Origin: Gracilaria domingensis
Taxonomy: Eukaryota > Rhodophyta > Florideophyceae > Gracilariales > Gracilariaceae
Reading direction: 5' to 3'
NCBI GenBank assembly: GCA_022539475.1
Contig: VCMS01000228.1
Location: 1 to 43,606, forward strand
Length of the DNA: 43,606 bases
Below the pieces are notes generated by a model. That model was given only the letters and a program-made list of their open reading frames with translations, was not told the DNA's origin and made no database searches. The position numbers and the translations under genes were made by a program. Of this stretch, positions 1 to 8,661 are shown one piece after another (position 1 is the stretch's first letter; each line of letters opens with the position of its first letter).

Positions 1-675
1 TTTGTCGACAAGTGTGGAGAGCGTACTGTAGATCTTTGGGAGGAGAAGTACCGAGGAGCTCTGAATCTTATGGATATGCATATGCTGTTGACTGTTGAAG
101 CCAATCGATATCGCTTACATATAGCATCTTCTAAGATCCGACATCCCCGTGCTGGTATGGGGGTGTTCACGGAACATAAGATATTGGCTGGGGAAACTAT
201 CTGTCATTTCTATGGAACTTTGGTATACACGGATCTGACGAACCGGAAGGAAAGACACTTAACGTATGGAAGTGGCTGTCTCGGAGCAACTCCAGTGCGG
301 TACAAGTTGTTTTCTATGATGGTCACTGTGACTGGTACGGAGTTTCTGCACCTGAGGAACAGACCAGGACAGGCTCAGGATAGAAAGGAGAGCGAAGTCT
401 ACATTGTCCCGGCGCCTTTTTGTATCGGGGGCTACATTAACGACGCCGGATATCATGCCGGGGATCCCGATTTATCGGAGCCCCGGTCAAACAGGACTCG
501 AAGTGCCAATGTGCAGGTGGTGGAAGCGAAGTCCGTGATACAGTTCAAGTCAGACCTTTCTAACTATGCTCTACTTCGTTGTAGAGCAGTAAGAGATATT
601 GAGAGGGGCGAAGAGTTGTATTTCGACTACGGAGAGCAGTACGCCTGGGACTGGGCTCTGACATTGGAGCAATAG
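1..675 (+). CDS. SET-domain protein, N-terminus outside the window (probable lysine methyltransferase)
   Basis: The reading frame is open from base 1; the first ATG in view is at 70 and the stop is TAG at 673-675, so the true start probably lies further left. Counting from that ATG, the SET signature runs in order: GMGVF around residues 29-33 (the SAM-binding GxG), IGGYINDAG around 119-127 in the place of the usual RFxNHxCxPN pseudoknot strand, SANVQV around 145-150, and ELYFDYGEQYAW at the end (182-193). These motifs predict SAM-dependent lysine methylation. The NHxC motif is replaced by NDAG and no post-SET cysteine cluster is visible, so it belongs to a divergent subgroup. It lies on the same strand as the coiled-coil gene at 925 and upstream of a convergent transposase, which suggests transposon cargo, but it could be a host gene beside the element. 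Confidence 0.75.
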   Translation, partial: FVDKCGERTVDLWEEKYRGALNLMDMHMLLTVEANRYRLHIASSKIRHPRAGMGVFTEHKILAGETICHFYGTLVYTDLTNRKERHLTYGSGCLGATPVRYKLFSMMVTVTGTEFLHLRNRPGQAQDRKESEVYIVPAPFCIGGYINDAGYHAGDPDLSEPRSNRTRSANVQVVEAKSVIQFKSDLSNYALLRCRAVRDIERGEELYFDYGEQYAWDWALTLEQ

Positions 676-699
676 ATGAGTTCAGTAGCGAATAGAAAG

Positions 700-924
700 T
701 AAATATGCTTGTGAGTGTTGCAGCTGCCTGCAATACGCGTTGTTGTACATGTACACTGGAGCTCTTCATCTGTAACGGCGATATTTGCGACCCATTGGGC
801 ACCTCAAATTCCTAAAAAGCAGGAACTGCGGAGTCTCCCGGAATATCTGAACCATGCACCCCCCCCCCACCCCCTCCCCCCCTCCCCAACAATTTCGTTT
901 CATTACCCTGTTTATCTCCACAGC
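700..924 (+). other. Candidate 5'-UTR intron with a long poly-C tract
   Basis: GTAAAT near 700 and GTGAGT near 711 resemble splice donors. A strongly pyrimidine-rich tract of mostly C (about 857-890) is followed by TTTATCTCCACAG ending at 923, a good acceptor just before the ATG at 925. The frame of the downstream gene stays open back to 715, but that stretch has no ATG and encodes a low-complexity proline peptide, which fits an intron or leader better than coding sequence. No other splice signal in the window is this clear except in the helicase-associated-domain gene. Confidence 0.4.
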
Positions 925-3321
925 ATGGGTATAACGCCGAGAAAGCGAAATAGTACGCAGCGGAACAAGAGTGGACAGAAGAAGAGAAGAGCATCGGATG
1001 ATACGAATCAGGCTACAAGCACCGCACTTCCTAAACGGAAGTCGTCCTCGACGAAGGAGAGAGTCAGTGGGCGTCCTTCTACAGGACTCTCTCGCCCATC
1101 TCGCAGCGGAGCGTCTTCCGGGATTGCGTCAAGAATTCGTGGATCAGCGAACGATGTCGTGCCGTCAACTGCCGATAATGCAAATCGTGCATCTGTCTCT
1201 GCTCCTCAAGAAGATGAGGTAACTCGGCCCAGCGGGTCAGGACAGGAGGGCATGACAACTGGAACCGAAGAGGTTCGTATGACACCAAAACCTTCATGTC
1301 CCCGGCCGATATCGAAGACCGGAGCTACTGGGGCGCGGGTTACGCCGCCCAGTGGATCTGGACAACAAGGGACAATGACGAGAAGTCGTGAGAGTCCTAG
1401 TATATTAAGATCGTCACGTCCATCCCTCTCTTCTAGAACTGGGGCCGCTATGAATCGTATCATGCCTCGCAATGGGTCCGGACAAGGGAGAAACACAATA
1501 AGAAATCGAGAGACAACTGATAGACGAGTTACTTTTCGACCTTCCCCTCTTTCCAGAACGGGGGCCGTTGCAGCTCGTACGAGGCCCAATTCATCTGATA
1601 TACCATGCCATGGAGGAGGACATACACGGGAGTTGGAGCTCGGAGCCGTGCCAAGGGTGGACACAGAACGCCTGCAGCCTCTCGTGGCTAAGGCTATGGC
1701 ACATGAGGATAGTTCCGATAACGAAATAACACCGAATCCTGCGGCATTACCGGGGCCTGTCGCCGAAGAAGCTAGGGAAATAACGGAAGATATCCAAACT
1801 GGTGTGAATTCAAGCTCTATGAACAGACCTGATCTTTTAAATGAACTGAATTGCTTGAAAGAAAAGGTTAAGACGCTACAAGAGGACTTGATGGTTCGGG
1901 GAATTCTAGTGAAGGTCGCCCAAGAGCAGAGTACGGCTTTGAAAAAGAGGCTTGAAGAGAAGGATCTAGTCATTGAAGGGCTAAGAGGGGCACTGAAACA
2001 GGAGGGAGATAGGAGTACACGTGCTGGTGAACCTGGGCAGACAGGTCGAAAGAAGCATAAAATTGAGGTGTGCGACGAGTTTCGAGGGGTTGCTCGAGCA
2101 GTGTATCACAACATGCTGACGTGGGCAAGGAGAGAAACAAGTGAGCTATGGCTCGAAGGTGAGTCGCTCACCCGAAATTGGGGTAACCGTGCCGAGAAGG
2201 TGGAAGACGCAACTGAGAGTGGGGAAGGGCTTATTGAGCCGGAGGAAGGTGGTTCATACATGGTTCCTAAAAACCCCGTGGAGCTCTTGGGCAGTTTTGG
2301 CATGTTCACACCGTCGGTAGAGGGGGGGCCAGATGCTTTGCTGAAGAAAATGGTTGAAAGCGAGTTGAAGGAGTTGAGCTGGGAAGGTATTAGAAAAGCA
2401 TCTCTTACCGACAGGTGTATACTGGAACTTTGTGCAGATATGTGCCTTAGGCAGAGAATGCGGCAGACCATGAGTGACGTCGTGGGCGTTCGTAAGAGAA
2501 ATACGAGGGATAAACTATTTCTGCTCCTGGGGTACGATCTGATTTGGAGAAGAACAAAGCTGGTAGAAGAGAATGCTGACGAACTCACAATGCAGTTGAA
2601 GGAAGCGCAGGAGAACATACTGCGTCTTGACGAAAATGGTGTACCGAACACTTCATGGTGGAGAAAAGCCCCATTTGTTCGTCTAAAGTACTCCAATGCG
2701 GACAATGTCGAGGATATGCCGACGGAAGATCAAGACTTGTTCTTCCGAAACCGTGTCGGGGTACAAGTGCTGAAGGAGTTTATTGGGTATGATGTGGAAG
2801 ACAAGGATACGGGCACCTTTTTAGATGGCACAATACTGTTGCTCGCACGTTTGGACGCTTGGGTGTTGACGGTTGTGAGCCTTCTAAGTACGGATGTGTC
2901 AAGGGGTGGCCAGAGACAGAAACTGTTTACAAAGAAGTTTGCCGAACTGCTACCTCTGTGTTTAAAGAATGTTCTGGGGGATGTTAGGCAACGTGTCTTG
3001 AGGACCAATTCCAGCGAGTTTCATAATTTTGGAACGACAACGGAAGATTGGACTAAGGTTCTTGGTAATGACATGAGAGAGGCTACATTTGGATATCGAA
3101 TGCCGTCGAACGGAAGACTTTACCTCACTGTGAAAGAACAATTTTTTATTGACAGTGTGAGCCGAAGATTGGGGTCTATTAGCGATTGCTTCGTTGGTGA
3201 ATGCGAGGAAGGGGATATGGAGTTCAAGGAAATGGACATGAACGATTTCGGAATTAACACAGGATCACAAGAAAAGGCACCACAAGGTGAACATGTAGAG
3301 GATGGAGCCCTTAATGTTTAA
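925..3321 (+). CDS. Unrecognised basic coiled-coil protein, probable transposon accessory gene (798 aa)
   Basis: I do not recognise this family. I start it at the ATG at 925, the first methionine, just after an acceptor-like CACAG. The N-terminus is very basic (PRKRN, then KKRRAS) and looks like a nuclear localisation signal. Residues of roughly 100-220 hold three degenerate repeats of about 40 aa, each beginning near P-x-(S/N)-GSGQ and ending near RTGA. A leucine/glutamate-rich coiled coil follows at roughly 305-360 (LNELNCLKEKVKTLQEDL). The C-terminal 400 residues look globular and are rich in W, L and charged residues, without a motif I can name. It ends tail to tail with the transposase, overlapping it by 3 bp, and codes cleanly for about 2.4 kb, so it is probably under selection. 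A DNA-binding or transposase-partner role is inference from context. Confidence 0.7.
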   Translation: MGITPRKRNSTQRNKSGQKKRRASDDTNQATSTALPKRKSSSTKERVSGRPSTGLSRPSRSGASSGIASRIRGSANDVVPSTADNANRASVSAPQEDEVTRPSGSGQEGMTTGTEEVRMTPKPSCPRPISKTGATGARVTPPSGSGQQGTMTRSRESPSILRSSRPSLSSRTGAAMNRIMPRNGSGQGRNTIRNRETTDRRVTFRPSPLSRTGAVAARTRPNSSDIPCHGGGHTRELELGAVPRVDTERLQPLVAKAMAHEDSSDNEITPNPAALPGPVAEEAREITEDIQTGVNSSSMNRPDLLNELNCLKEKVKTLQEDLMVRGILVKVAQEQSTALKKRLEEKDLVIEGLRGALKQEGDRSTRAGEPGQTGRKKHKIEVCDEFRGVARAVYHNMLTWARRETSELWLEGESLTRNWGNRAEKVEDATESGEGLIEPEEGGSYMVPKNPVELLGSFGMFTPSVEGGPDALLKKMVESELKELSWEGIRKASLTDRCILELCADMCLRQRMRQTMSDVVGVRKRNTRDKLFLLLGYDLIWRRTKLVEENADELTMQLKEAQENILRLDENGVPNTSWWRKAPFVRLKYSNADNVEDMPTEDQDLFFRNRVGVQVLKEFIGYDVEDKDTGTFLDGTILLLARLDAWVLTVVSLLSTDVSRGGQRQKLFTKKFAELLPLCLKNVLGDVRQRVLRTNSSEFHNFGTTTEDWTKVLGNDMREATFGYRMPSNGRLYLTVKEQFFIDSVSRRLGSISDCFVGECEEGDMEFKEMDMNDFGINTGSQEKAPQGEHVEDGALNV
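1221..1580 (+). repeat. Three degenerate tandem repeats of about 120 bp inside the coiled-coil gene
   Basis: The segments starting near 1221, 1339 and 1459 each encode about 40 aa with the pattern PSGSGQ, then a T/R-rich stretch, then RPS and a terminal S-(K/R)-TGA, followed by a partial fourth start near 1579. The period of about 40 codons keeps the frame. They look like a disordered, expanding linker. Confidence 0.55.
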
Positions 3322-6300
3322 GGCTGTACAAGATCAACGTGCTCAGTTGGTCCTTCATCTGAATCATGATAGAATCGATTGATGTAGAATCGGTGTTGAA
3401 ACCATTGAAGTGGAGGACAAAAAGGTGGAGCAGGGTAGTTTGATCGAACAACATGGACAGTTCCCTGTAGTGCAGAAGCCGGAACCATCCCGTACCAAGG
3501 AGTTAACTCTACGATAGTCTCCGCTTTGGAATGACGAGGGAACGGAAGAGTGTGGTTCTTTTCATCGTTTGTAGCCCACCGTAAAGATATGCATTTCAAT
3601 ATGTGGTCGATGTTTGTTGCGGGGGGTAAAACCTCGAAATACCGGACGAATGCCACCTCTGGTGCGGTAAGTGCAGAATCAAGGAGAGATATTCGAATCA
3701 GAGCGACTACCTGGGCAACCCAAGTCTCTGAATCTTCTCCGCTTACCAATACAGTGGAAAACTTTGGCTTTCTACTGGGACCAAATGCTGGAGAAGCGAA
3801 GACACGTTGGATGATGGGGTATTTGGGTCGTCCCAGCTTAAGTGCCTTAGAAGACGAATCGAAGTGTTCAAGAGTCGGAACGAAACCGCCTTTCACGACG
3901 GCCGAATTCACCAGAGTTATCCTTGTATTTTCTGGGAAGTATGTAATAGAGTGCTCATCCAGTGTTTCTTTCACGAGACTGAGGAAAGGAGGAAGGGCCT
4001 GTTCACCAATTTGATCAAGAATCGACCTTGTGTCCGTACTTGAGAACATTTCTCTAACAGCAGTCCATGTTTTTGAACTGGACATACTTGAAACACAATG
4101 TTGAAGAGCTCGTAAAGTGAAAGAACGCCCTCTCATTGCAAACCGAGGAAGCTGTGTGGAAGTTCCTGGTAAACCTGGATTACGCTGGTAAGGAGTATTG
4201 CCATTCCATTGCTTTCTAACATGTCCGTGCTCAATGGAGCGAATAGTCTCCTCCACAGCCGTTGCTGTTCTTCTGGACGTCTTTTTGTAGTGTCTTTTAA
4301 ATAGCAGGTGTGCATGTTCGTATATGCCTGCGTCGTAATACTTGATACTTCCCAGACGGCGAATATCGTCCACGAGATGATCGAGAAGATGAAACTTCAG
4401 AGTTCCCAGTCTGGAGGGATGAAAATCCGCCAGAGTCTTTGTTGCGGAACGCTTGAAGGCTTCAATCTCCGAACTAAGACACAGGAGAGAGCTTTCAGTC
4501 CAATACGGGTCACGATTGTATCTGAATAAGGTCGAGAGCAAGTCCGAATACTGAGAGAAAACGGTTGTGATTGGGGCAACGTCCTGTTCTCCACAGCATA
4601 TGTCAAAGAATGCTCCTATGAAGGGAAAGACCATGTCAAGTGCTTTGTAGTTTTTGGCCTCCAGCATTCCACGGAGACCGTCTTTCGTGAAGATACCATT
4701 CAAAGATTTGCCTTTCTCCTGCGTGGAGAAATCGATATGTAAACCTTTGGCAGGAGAATCGCGTTCTATGGCAGCTAGAATTGCGTTTGCATGGTTGAGG
4801 AGTTGGGTGCGTATCGTTCGAAATGAACGCGATGCAGATGTTCCTAATGTGGTGCACAGGGTGTCTGACTGCAGTCTCTCGATTGTGGCCGTTTTTATCA
4901 ACTTTGAGATGCCGAGATGCAAGTTGTGTAATGGTTCGAATGAGAACAGACTGTATGGAGACAATCCCGGGATCATTTCAAGGCTTACGGAAGTTTCGAG
5001 GAACGAAGGAATGAGAGATATGGAATTTGAACGCATCAGAGTATCCGCTTGCGATCTCCTCTCCCTCGCACGACGTGGACGTCTTTCCGCCTCGTCTTTT
5101 TGTGCATGTTGCAAGATAGCTGTGTATGTCTTTCGGATGCTTTTCGTGTGCTTTTGAGAACGTCCGTTGAATGAGGTGGGAATAGGACTGCATAAAGATG
5201 AGCGAGGGGCTTTGCATCTATGACACGGGCTTTCCGTTTTGGTGCCATGAAGAATGGACAGAATGTCCTTAGCCTCAGGAATATCCGCACAATAACTTGC
5301 AAGCAGAGGATGGCACACTCGACTTAGTTTGTCTTCGCCGATGAACTGAAAACCTTTCTGCGTGAGATTTAGAATGGGCTCCAGGACTTGACGAAGAGAT
5401 TCTTGAAGGATGTGCATCCTGGACTCGCGTAGAGACTTGCTAGAAACAAATGGCATTGCGTCTGCTTCAGATGCGGAAACCTCGATCAGTGTGGTAGGGA
5501 AGTATGCCACTACTGTGAGGTCATCACGGATACACTTACGGCGAAGCTGGTCGGAGAAGTTGAGAAATATGAGGTGAAGAGGATAGGCGGTAACCGATGT
5601 TTGCTTTAGAGTTGTTGAAGACTTATCGGTGTATACCTGCAGAAGACCTACGAAAGATTCACTGTAACTTATTTCTTGGGAGTACCACACTATTCTACTA
5701 TCCAAAGAGCCCATGACCATTTCCTTAAGTTTTGAGGTGGCGTCTCTTGCGAGAGAGCCGGACATGGGGTGAGATATTTTCGTGGAGTGGGTCTGAGGTA
5801 TAGGATGGAAGAATGTGTTTTCGTTGTTAGCCAACTGGAGCTGTTTCACAAGTGTCTGAACGGGGTCTCTCGTGTAGAGGGTGGCGCTGAACTTACATCC
5901 TTCTGGCGAGACAGTTCTGCGATTGAAACCGTCCTTTGAGGCGTATCGTTCGAAAATGGCGTTCTTCAGTTCTGTACAGCGCTTGGAACTTGTTATGGTC
6001 TCGTTGAATCGCTTTTGCGAGAATCGCGGGTCCCGAAGTAGCCCAATTAGCTCGTCCGCCTCACGATGACCAAGGTTGGAAGCTACTGAAGCCAGACAAA
6101 CCGTGAGATAATCCATATGCAAATCACCGAGGGCCTCCTCAGAAGGCACTGGGCGGGAACTGCTTCCGTGTTCTCGCTCTAATGACGCGGGAGCCGGGGA
6201 AGGAGAAACACAATGCGAAGTGTCCGGAATGGGAGGGGCGCACGGAGTGGGGTCGACGATGTCCTCGGACACTGGAGGCTCGGGAAGGCGACAAGGGGCA

Positions 6301-6593
6301 GTGACCGTTTCGGAAGATGCGGGCGCGGGTGCGGAAAGCTTGAGACGCTTGCTTCTCCGAATGGGCCGGCTATTGTCGTCTTCCAGCGCTGCTTTCAGAC
6401 GAAACGGGCAATGGTTGACATGCTGTTGAAGGGAGAAGACTCCTCGGCGAGTAACGAAGGGGCACCCACGCTTCTTATGTGTACAGTAGTAGACCATGGG
6501 AAGAAGAACTGAACGAGAAACGACGACAAAGACTGCAAGGGAAGGGCGTCCGAAGGGAGAAGGAGGTCGAGCGACAGTCAAGATCGACGTCAT
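3318..6593 (-). CDS. Plavaka-like (CACTA/KDZ-related) DDE transposase, intact, 1091 aa
   Basis: A single uninterrupted frame. Residues about 37-62 form a zinc-finger-like motif (C-x6-C-x13-H-x2-HC) typical of the N-terminus of Plavaka-type transposases. The core follows the family order: VYTDKSSTTL near 320 (first catalytic Asp), YPLHLIFLNFSDQLRRKC at 337-354, VVAYFP at 361, SYCADIPEAKDIL before a CHRC pair (457-460), FEPLHNLHLGISK at 553-565, and KFHLLDHLVDDIRRLG then YEHAHLLFKRHYKKTSRR near 733-775 (likely catalytic Glu). It should cut and paste the element using the terminal repeats. The initiator could instead be the Met at residue 33, since the first ATG is changed in the other copy. The stop overlaps the coiled-coil gene. 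Family assignment is by motif order only; KDZ elements are the main alternative. Confidence 0.78.
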   Translation of the reverse strand: MTSILTVARPPSPFGRPSLAVFVVVSRSVLLPMVYYCTHKKRGCPFVTRRGVFSLQQHVNHCPFRLKAALEDDNSRPIRRSKRLKLSAPAPASSETVTAPCRLPEPPVSEDIVDPTPCAPPIPDTSHCVSPSPAPASLEREHGSSSRPVPSEEALGDLHMDYLTVCLASVASNLGHREADELIGLLRDPRFSQKRFNETITSSKRCTELKNAIFERYASKDGFNRRTVSPEGCKFSATLYTRDPVQTLVKQLQLANNENTFFHPIPQTHSTKISHPMSGSLARDATSKLKEMVMGSLDSRIVWYSQEISYSESFVGLLQVYTDKSSTTLKQTSVTAYPLHLIFLNFSDQLRRKCIRDDLTVVAYFPTTLIEVSASEADAMPFVSSKSLRESRMHILQESLRQVLEPILNLTQKGFQFIGEDKLSRVCHPLLASYCADIPEAKDILSILHGTKTESPCHRCKAPRSSLCSPIPTSFNGRSQKHTKSIRKTYTAILQHAQKDEAERRPRRARERRSQADTLMRSNSISLIPSFLETSVSLEMIPGLSPYSLFSFEPLHNLHLGISKLIKTATIERLQSDTLCTTLGTSASRSFRTIRTQLLNHANAILAAIERDSPAKGLHIDFSTQEKGKSLNGIFTKDGLRGMLEAKNYKALDMVFPFIGAFFDICCGEQDVAPITTVFSQYSDLLSTLFRYNRDPYWTESSLLCLSSEIEAFKRSATKTLADFHPSRLGTLKFHLLDHLVDDIRRLGSIKYYDAGIYEHAHLLFKRHYKKTSRRTATAVEETIRSIEHGHVRKQWNGNTPYQRNPGLPGTSTQLPRFAMRGRSFTLRALQHCVSSMSSSKTWTAVREMFSSTDTRSILDQIGEQALPPFLSLVKETLDEHSITYFPENTRITLVNSAVVKGGFVPTLEHFDSSSKALKLGRPKYPIIQRVFASPAFGPSRKPKFSTVLVSGEDSETWVAQVVALIRISLLDSALTAPEVAFVRYFEVLPPATNIDHILKCISLRWATNDEKNHTLPFPRHSKAETIVELTPWYGMVPASALQGTVHVVRSNYPAPPFCPPLQWFQHRFYINRFYHDSDEGPTEHVDLVQP

Positions 6594-6866
6594 GCTGAGA
6601 ACGGAGAATATATTTTGAGTTCAAATCACGTGCTTTCGTTCAAAAAGGAACGTAGGTACACGTCGACCTCAACACAAGGGTGTACTTCTCGTATTATCTA
6701 CCACTGGTTATAAACCTGTGGTTTCGCAACGTTGTACGCTGTACACCTGTCCAATCTCGCACAGAAAAATAAATCTCTTCCCTCCGCCGCCGCCGCCGCG
6801 CCTCCGACGTCCGACCTTCCCTTACCGTCGTGATCCGTGCCATCCACATCCTCGCGTTGTACTCCC

Positions 6867-6941
6867 CTCCGTCCTTCTTTTTTCCTCCCTGTACTTTATG
6901 GAGGTTCCTTAAAGTAGAGGGCGGAAAAAAGTAGGACGGAG
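6867..6941. repeat. 75-bp near-perfect palindrome, MITE-like, left copy
   Basis: Begins CTCCGTCC and ends GGACGGAG, with arms passing through CTTTAT/TAAAG to a centre at GGAGGTTCC. The same unit is in the right element at 40028-40102, where the arms are more perfect. Its TIR starts resemble Stowaway/Tc1-mariner MITE ends, though similarity over eight bases is weak evidence of family. Confidence 0.55.
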
Positions 6942-7339
6942 TCATCCGTATCTCACGGATGTATTCCGTGCAGTCTTTTCGTAGGTTCTCTTCCATATTC
7001 TTCTATGTATCTTTGCTCTAAACTAACCCATCCTCACCACGTTTTTTCGCGCTATTCGACATGTAAACGGCAGAAAATAAGCTTTGGGTTACCGGGTTCC
7101 CGTTTTCAGCCTCCAACTCGTTCCATTTGTTCAACTACTCAACTACGTTCTGCTTACGATATGTTCCATCTTGTTCTACGTCTTGCTACTAACATTGACG
7201 TGATTGAAGGTAACCACTATTTGACGTGCGTCCTTTGTATTTCTTCCGACGTCCACAACGACTGTAAGTACGCAACCAGTTTCATTTCGTCTCTCAAGAT
7301 CGATCTCTGACTGCTCGTGTAACCTATCACGCGGTATTG

Positions 7340-7800
7340 CCGATCTTGGTTCACTTTGTTGCGCCATAGGCGTCTCTAGCTTCTCGCATCTTGCGCTACT
7401 TTTGGTTTGTTGGCGATCTTGGTTCCGCCATAGACTCTTCTCTCTTCTCGCGTCTTGCGCTGCTTTTGGTGTATTGGCGATATTGGTTGATATTGGTTGA
7501 CTGGCTCGGGCGATAGGTTCATCATTGGCAATCTTGGTTGACTAGGTTGCGCCATAGGATGGTCTCTCTCTTATCGCGTCTTGCGTTACTTTTGGTGCAT
7601 TGGCGATATAGTTTGACTTGGTTGCCTCATAGACTCGCCTCTCTTCTCGCGCCTTACGTTGATCTTCTTGTATTGGCGATCTTGGTTGACTGGCTTGCGG
7701 GATAGTCGATTCTGGTACTTGGTTGCGACATAGGCTGCTCTCTCGTTTATCGCATTTTGCGGTATGTTTGCTGCATGGGTATTCTTGGTGTCGTTGCTTG
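7340..7800. repeat. Degenerate minisatellite, unit about 65-75 bp, about five to six copies
   Basis: On the plus strand each unit reads roughly TTGCGCCATAGG, then CTCTC-TTCTCGCGTC, then TTGCGCTACTTTTGGT, then TTGGCGATCTTGGTTGAC. Copies recur near 7353, 7425, 7540, 7620 and 7725 with substitutions and indels. The right element keeps essentially one unit, as an inverted pair (39691-39775), so the array expanded in one copy or collapsed in the other. Confidence 0.6.
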
Positions 7801-8070
7801 TGAGTTCTCGCTTCGACACCTTTCGCGGTTTACGATGATATGGTGGGCTTGTAATCTAACCGATCCCTTTCCTGCTTCTTCTTCCGTTTGCGAGTTACCA
7901 GGTCCCTCGACTTTTCTAGCGCAACGTTTCTGTTTTGTTTTATCAATGGTACGTTCCATCGCATTTCAAATGTATCTAACGGATCATTGACTAACTTATG
8001 GATACTTTCTGCTTGCGTATACAGGTAAATGACTTTTGATGCGTACGTAGCTCACGAGTTGCAGGTGCAG

Positions 8071-8156
8071 GTTCCTCAAGTAGGGAACCATGCATCTGGG
8101 CATGGTTCCCTACATGAGGAACGGAGAGGATGAGGCGCTTCGCGCCTCATCCTCTC
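8071..8156. repeat. Two adjacent hairpins in the element leader, left copy
   Basis: The first hairpin (8071-8122) has arms GTTCCTCAAGTAGGGAACC / GGTTCCCTACATGAGGAAC with a short loop and one mismatch. The second (8124-8156) has perfect 15-bp arms GAGAGGATGAGGCGC / GCGCCTCATCCTCTC and a 3-nt loop. Both are conserved in order and spacing in the right copy (38787-38872). Possible roles are transposase binding or transcript structure. Confidence 0.75.
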
Positions 8157-8521
8157 GGAGTGCGTATGTGTTCTACCGATCCAGCAATTTGGTGCAGGTG
8201 CCCTCTGCGGCATCTGCCGCAGATTGGGCCTACATCCGATCCATCATGGGGAAATGGTACATGTAATATAGCGAAGTAGTGGTTAGCAAAAGCGGTCGAT
8301 AGAAGAATAGATACGAATAAAACGGTATGATTTCATAATGGGCATCATCTGTACTAGCACTAGTATTCCATGCGTTGCAGGGTATCATTCCGCAGAAGGT
8401 ATCGTGTAATGTGCACCTTAATGGAAACTGAACCTAGACTTCGCGAAATACAGTTCAGGTAGCCCTCGACTAAAGAACTAGCACGAGTGGAAAACCCACC
8501 AGTATTTACTGCACAGCGATT

Positions 8522-8621
8522 CTGGACGACCCAAGCAATTATCTGCAGATTTTGAAATAATTGATCTCGATATTTTTTCAAAAAATTTACTGGACGACCC
8601 TTGCCAATTTCTGGACGACCC
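8522..8621 (-). repeat. Three subterminal repeats GGGTCGTCCAG, left copy
   Basis: The 11-mer GGGTCGTCCAG (minus strand) occurs at 8522-8532, 8590-8600 and 8611-8621, within 140 bp of the element end. The right copy has the same three at 38323-38333, 38344-38354 and 38411-38421. Short direct repeats just inside the ends are the usual transposase-binding sites of CACTA-like elements, so that is the likely role. Confidence 0.7.
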
Positions 8622-8661
8622 TCGCCAAAAACTAGCATCTGCAAGAGACAGACGAAGGGCT

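Larger units (their letters stand above)
3318..8661 (-). mobile_element. Plavaka/CACTA-like DNA transposon, left copy (minimal extent)
   Basis: The right boundary is set by comparison with the inverted copy at 38283-43380: similarity begins at AGCCCT (8661 here, 38283 there) and runs inward through subterminal repeats, hairpins and the transposase. Going inward it contains three GGGTCGTCCAG repeats, paired hairpins, a minisatellite, a 75-bp palindrome and the transposase gene. The left boundary is not visible. If the two plus-strand genes at 1-3321 are cargo, the element continues past base 1. No target-site duplication can be assigned. Confidence 0.75.
6594..8661 (-). other. Non-coding leader and terminal region of the left Plavaka-like element
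   Basis: About 2.07 kb between the transposase start and the element end. I see no convincing gene. It holds a 75-bp palindrome, a run of degenerate repeats of about 70 bp, two adjacent hairpins and subterminal repeats, listed separately. A reading frame near 7980-7580 (minus) with motifs such as RWNVPLIKQNRNVALEKSRDL is partly shared with the right copy (39380-39650, plus) and may be a remnant 5' exon, but it is broken in both. Confidence 0.55.

Noticed and set aside
1206..1973. 255-codon minus-strand frame
   Set aside because: Antisense shadow of the repeat-containing part of the coiled-coil gene; no domain, and it mirrors the plus-strand repeats.
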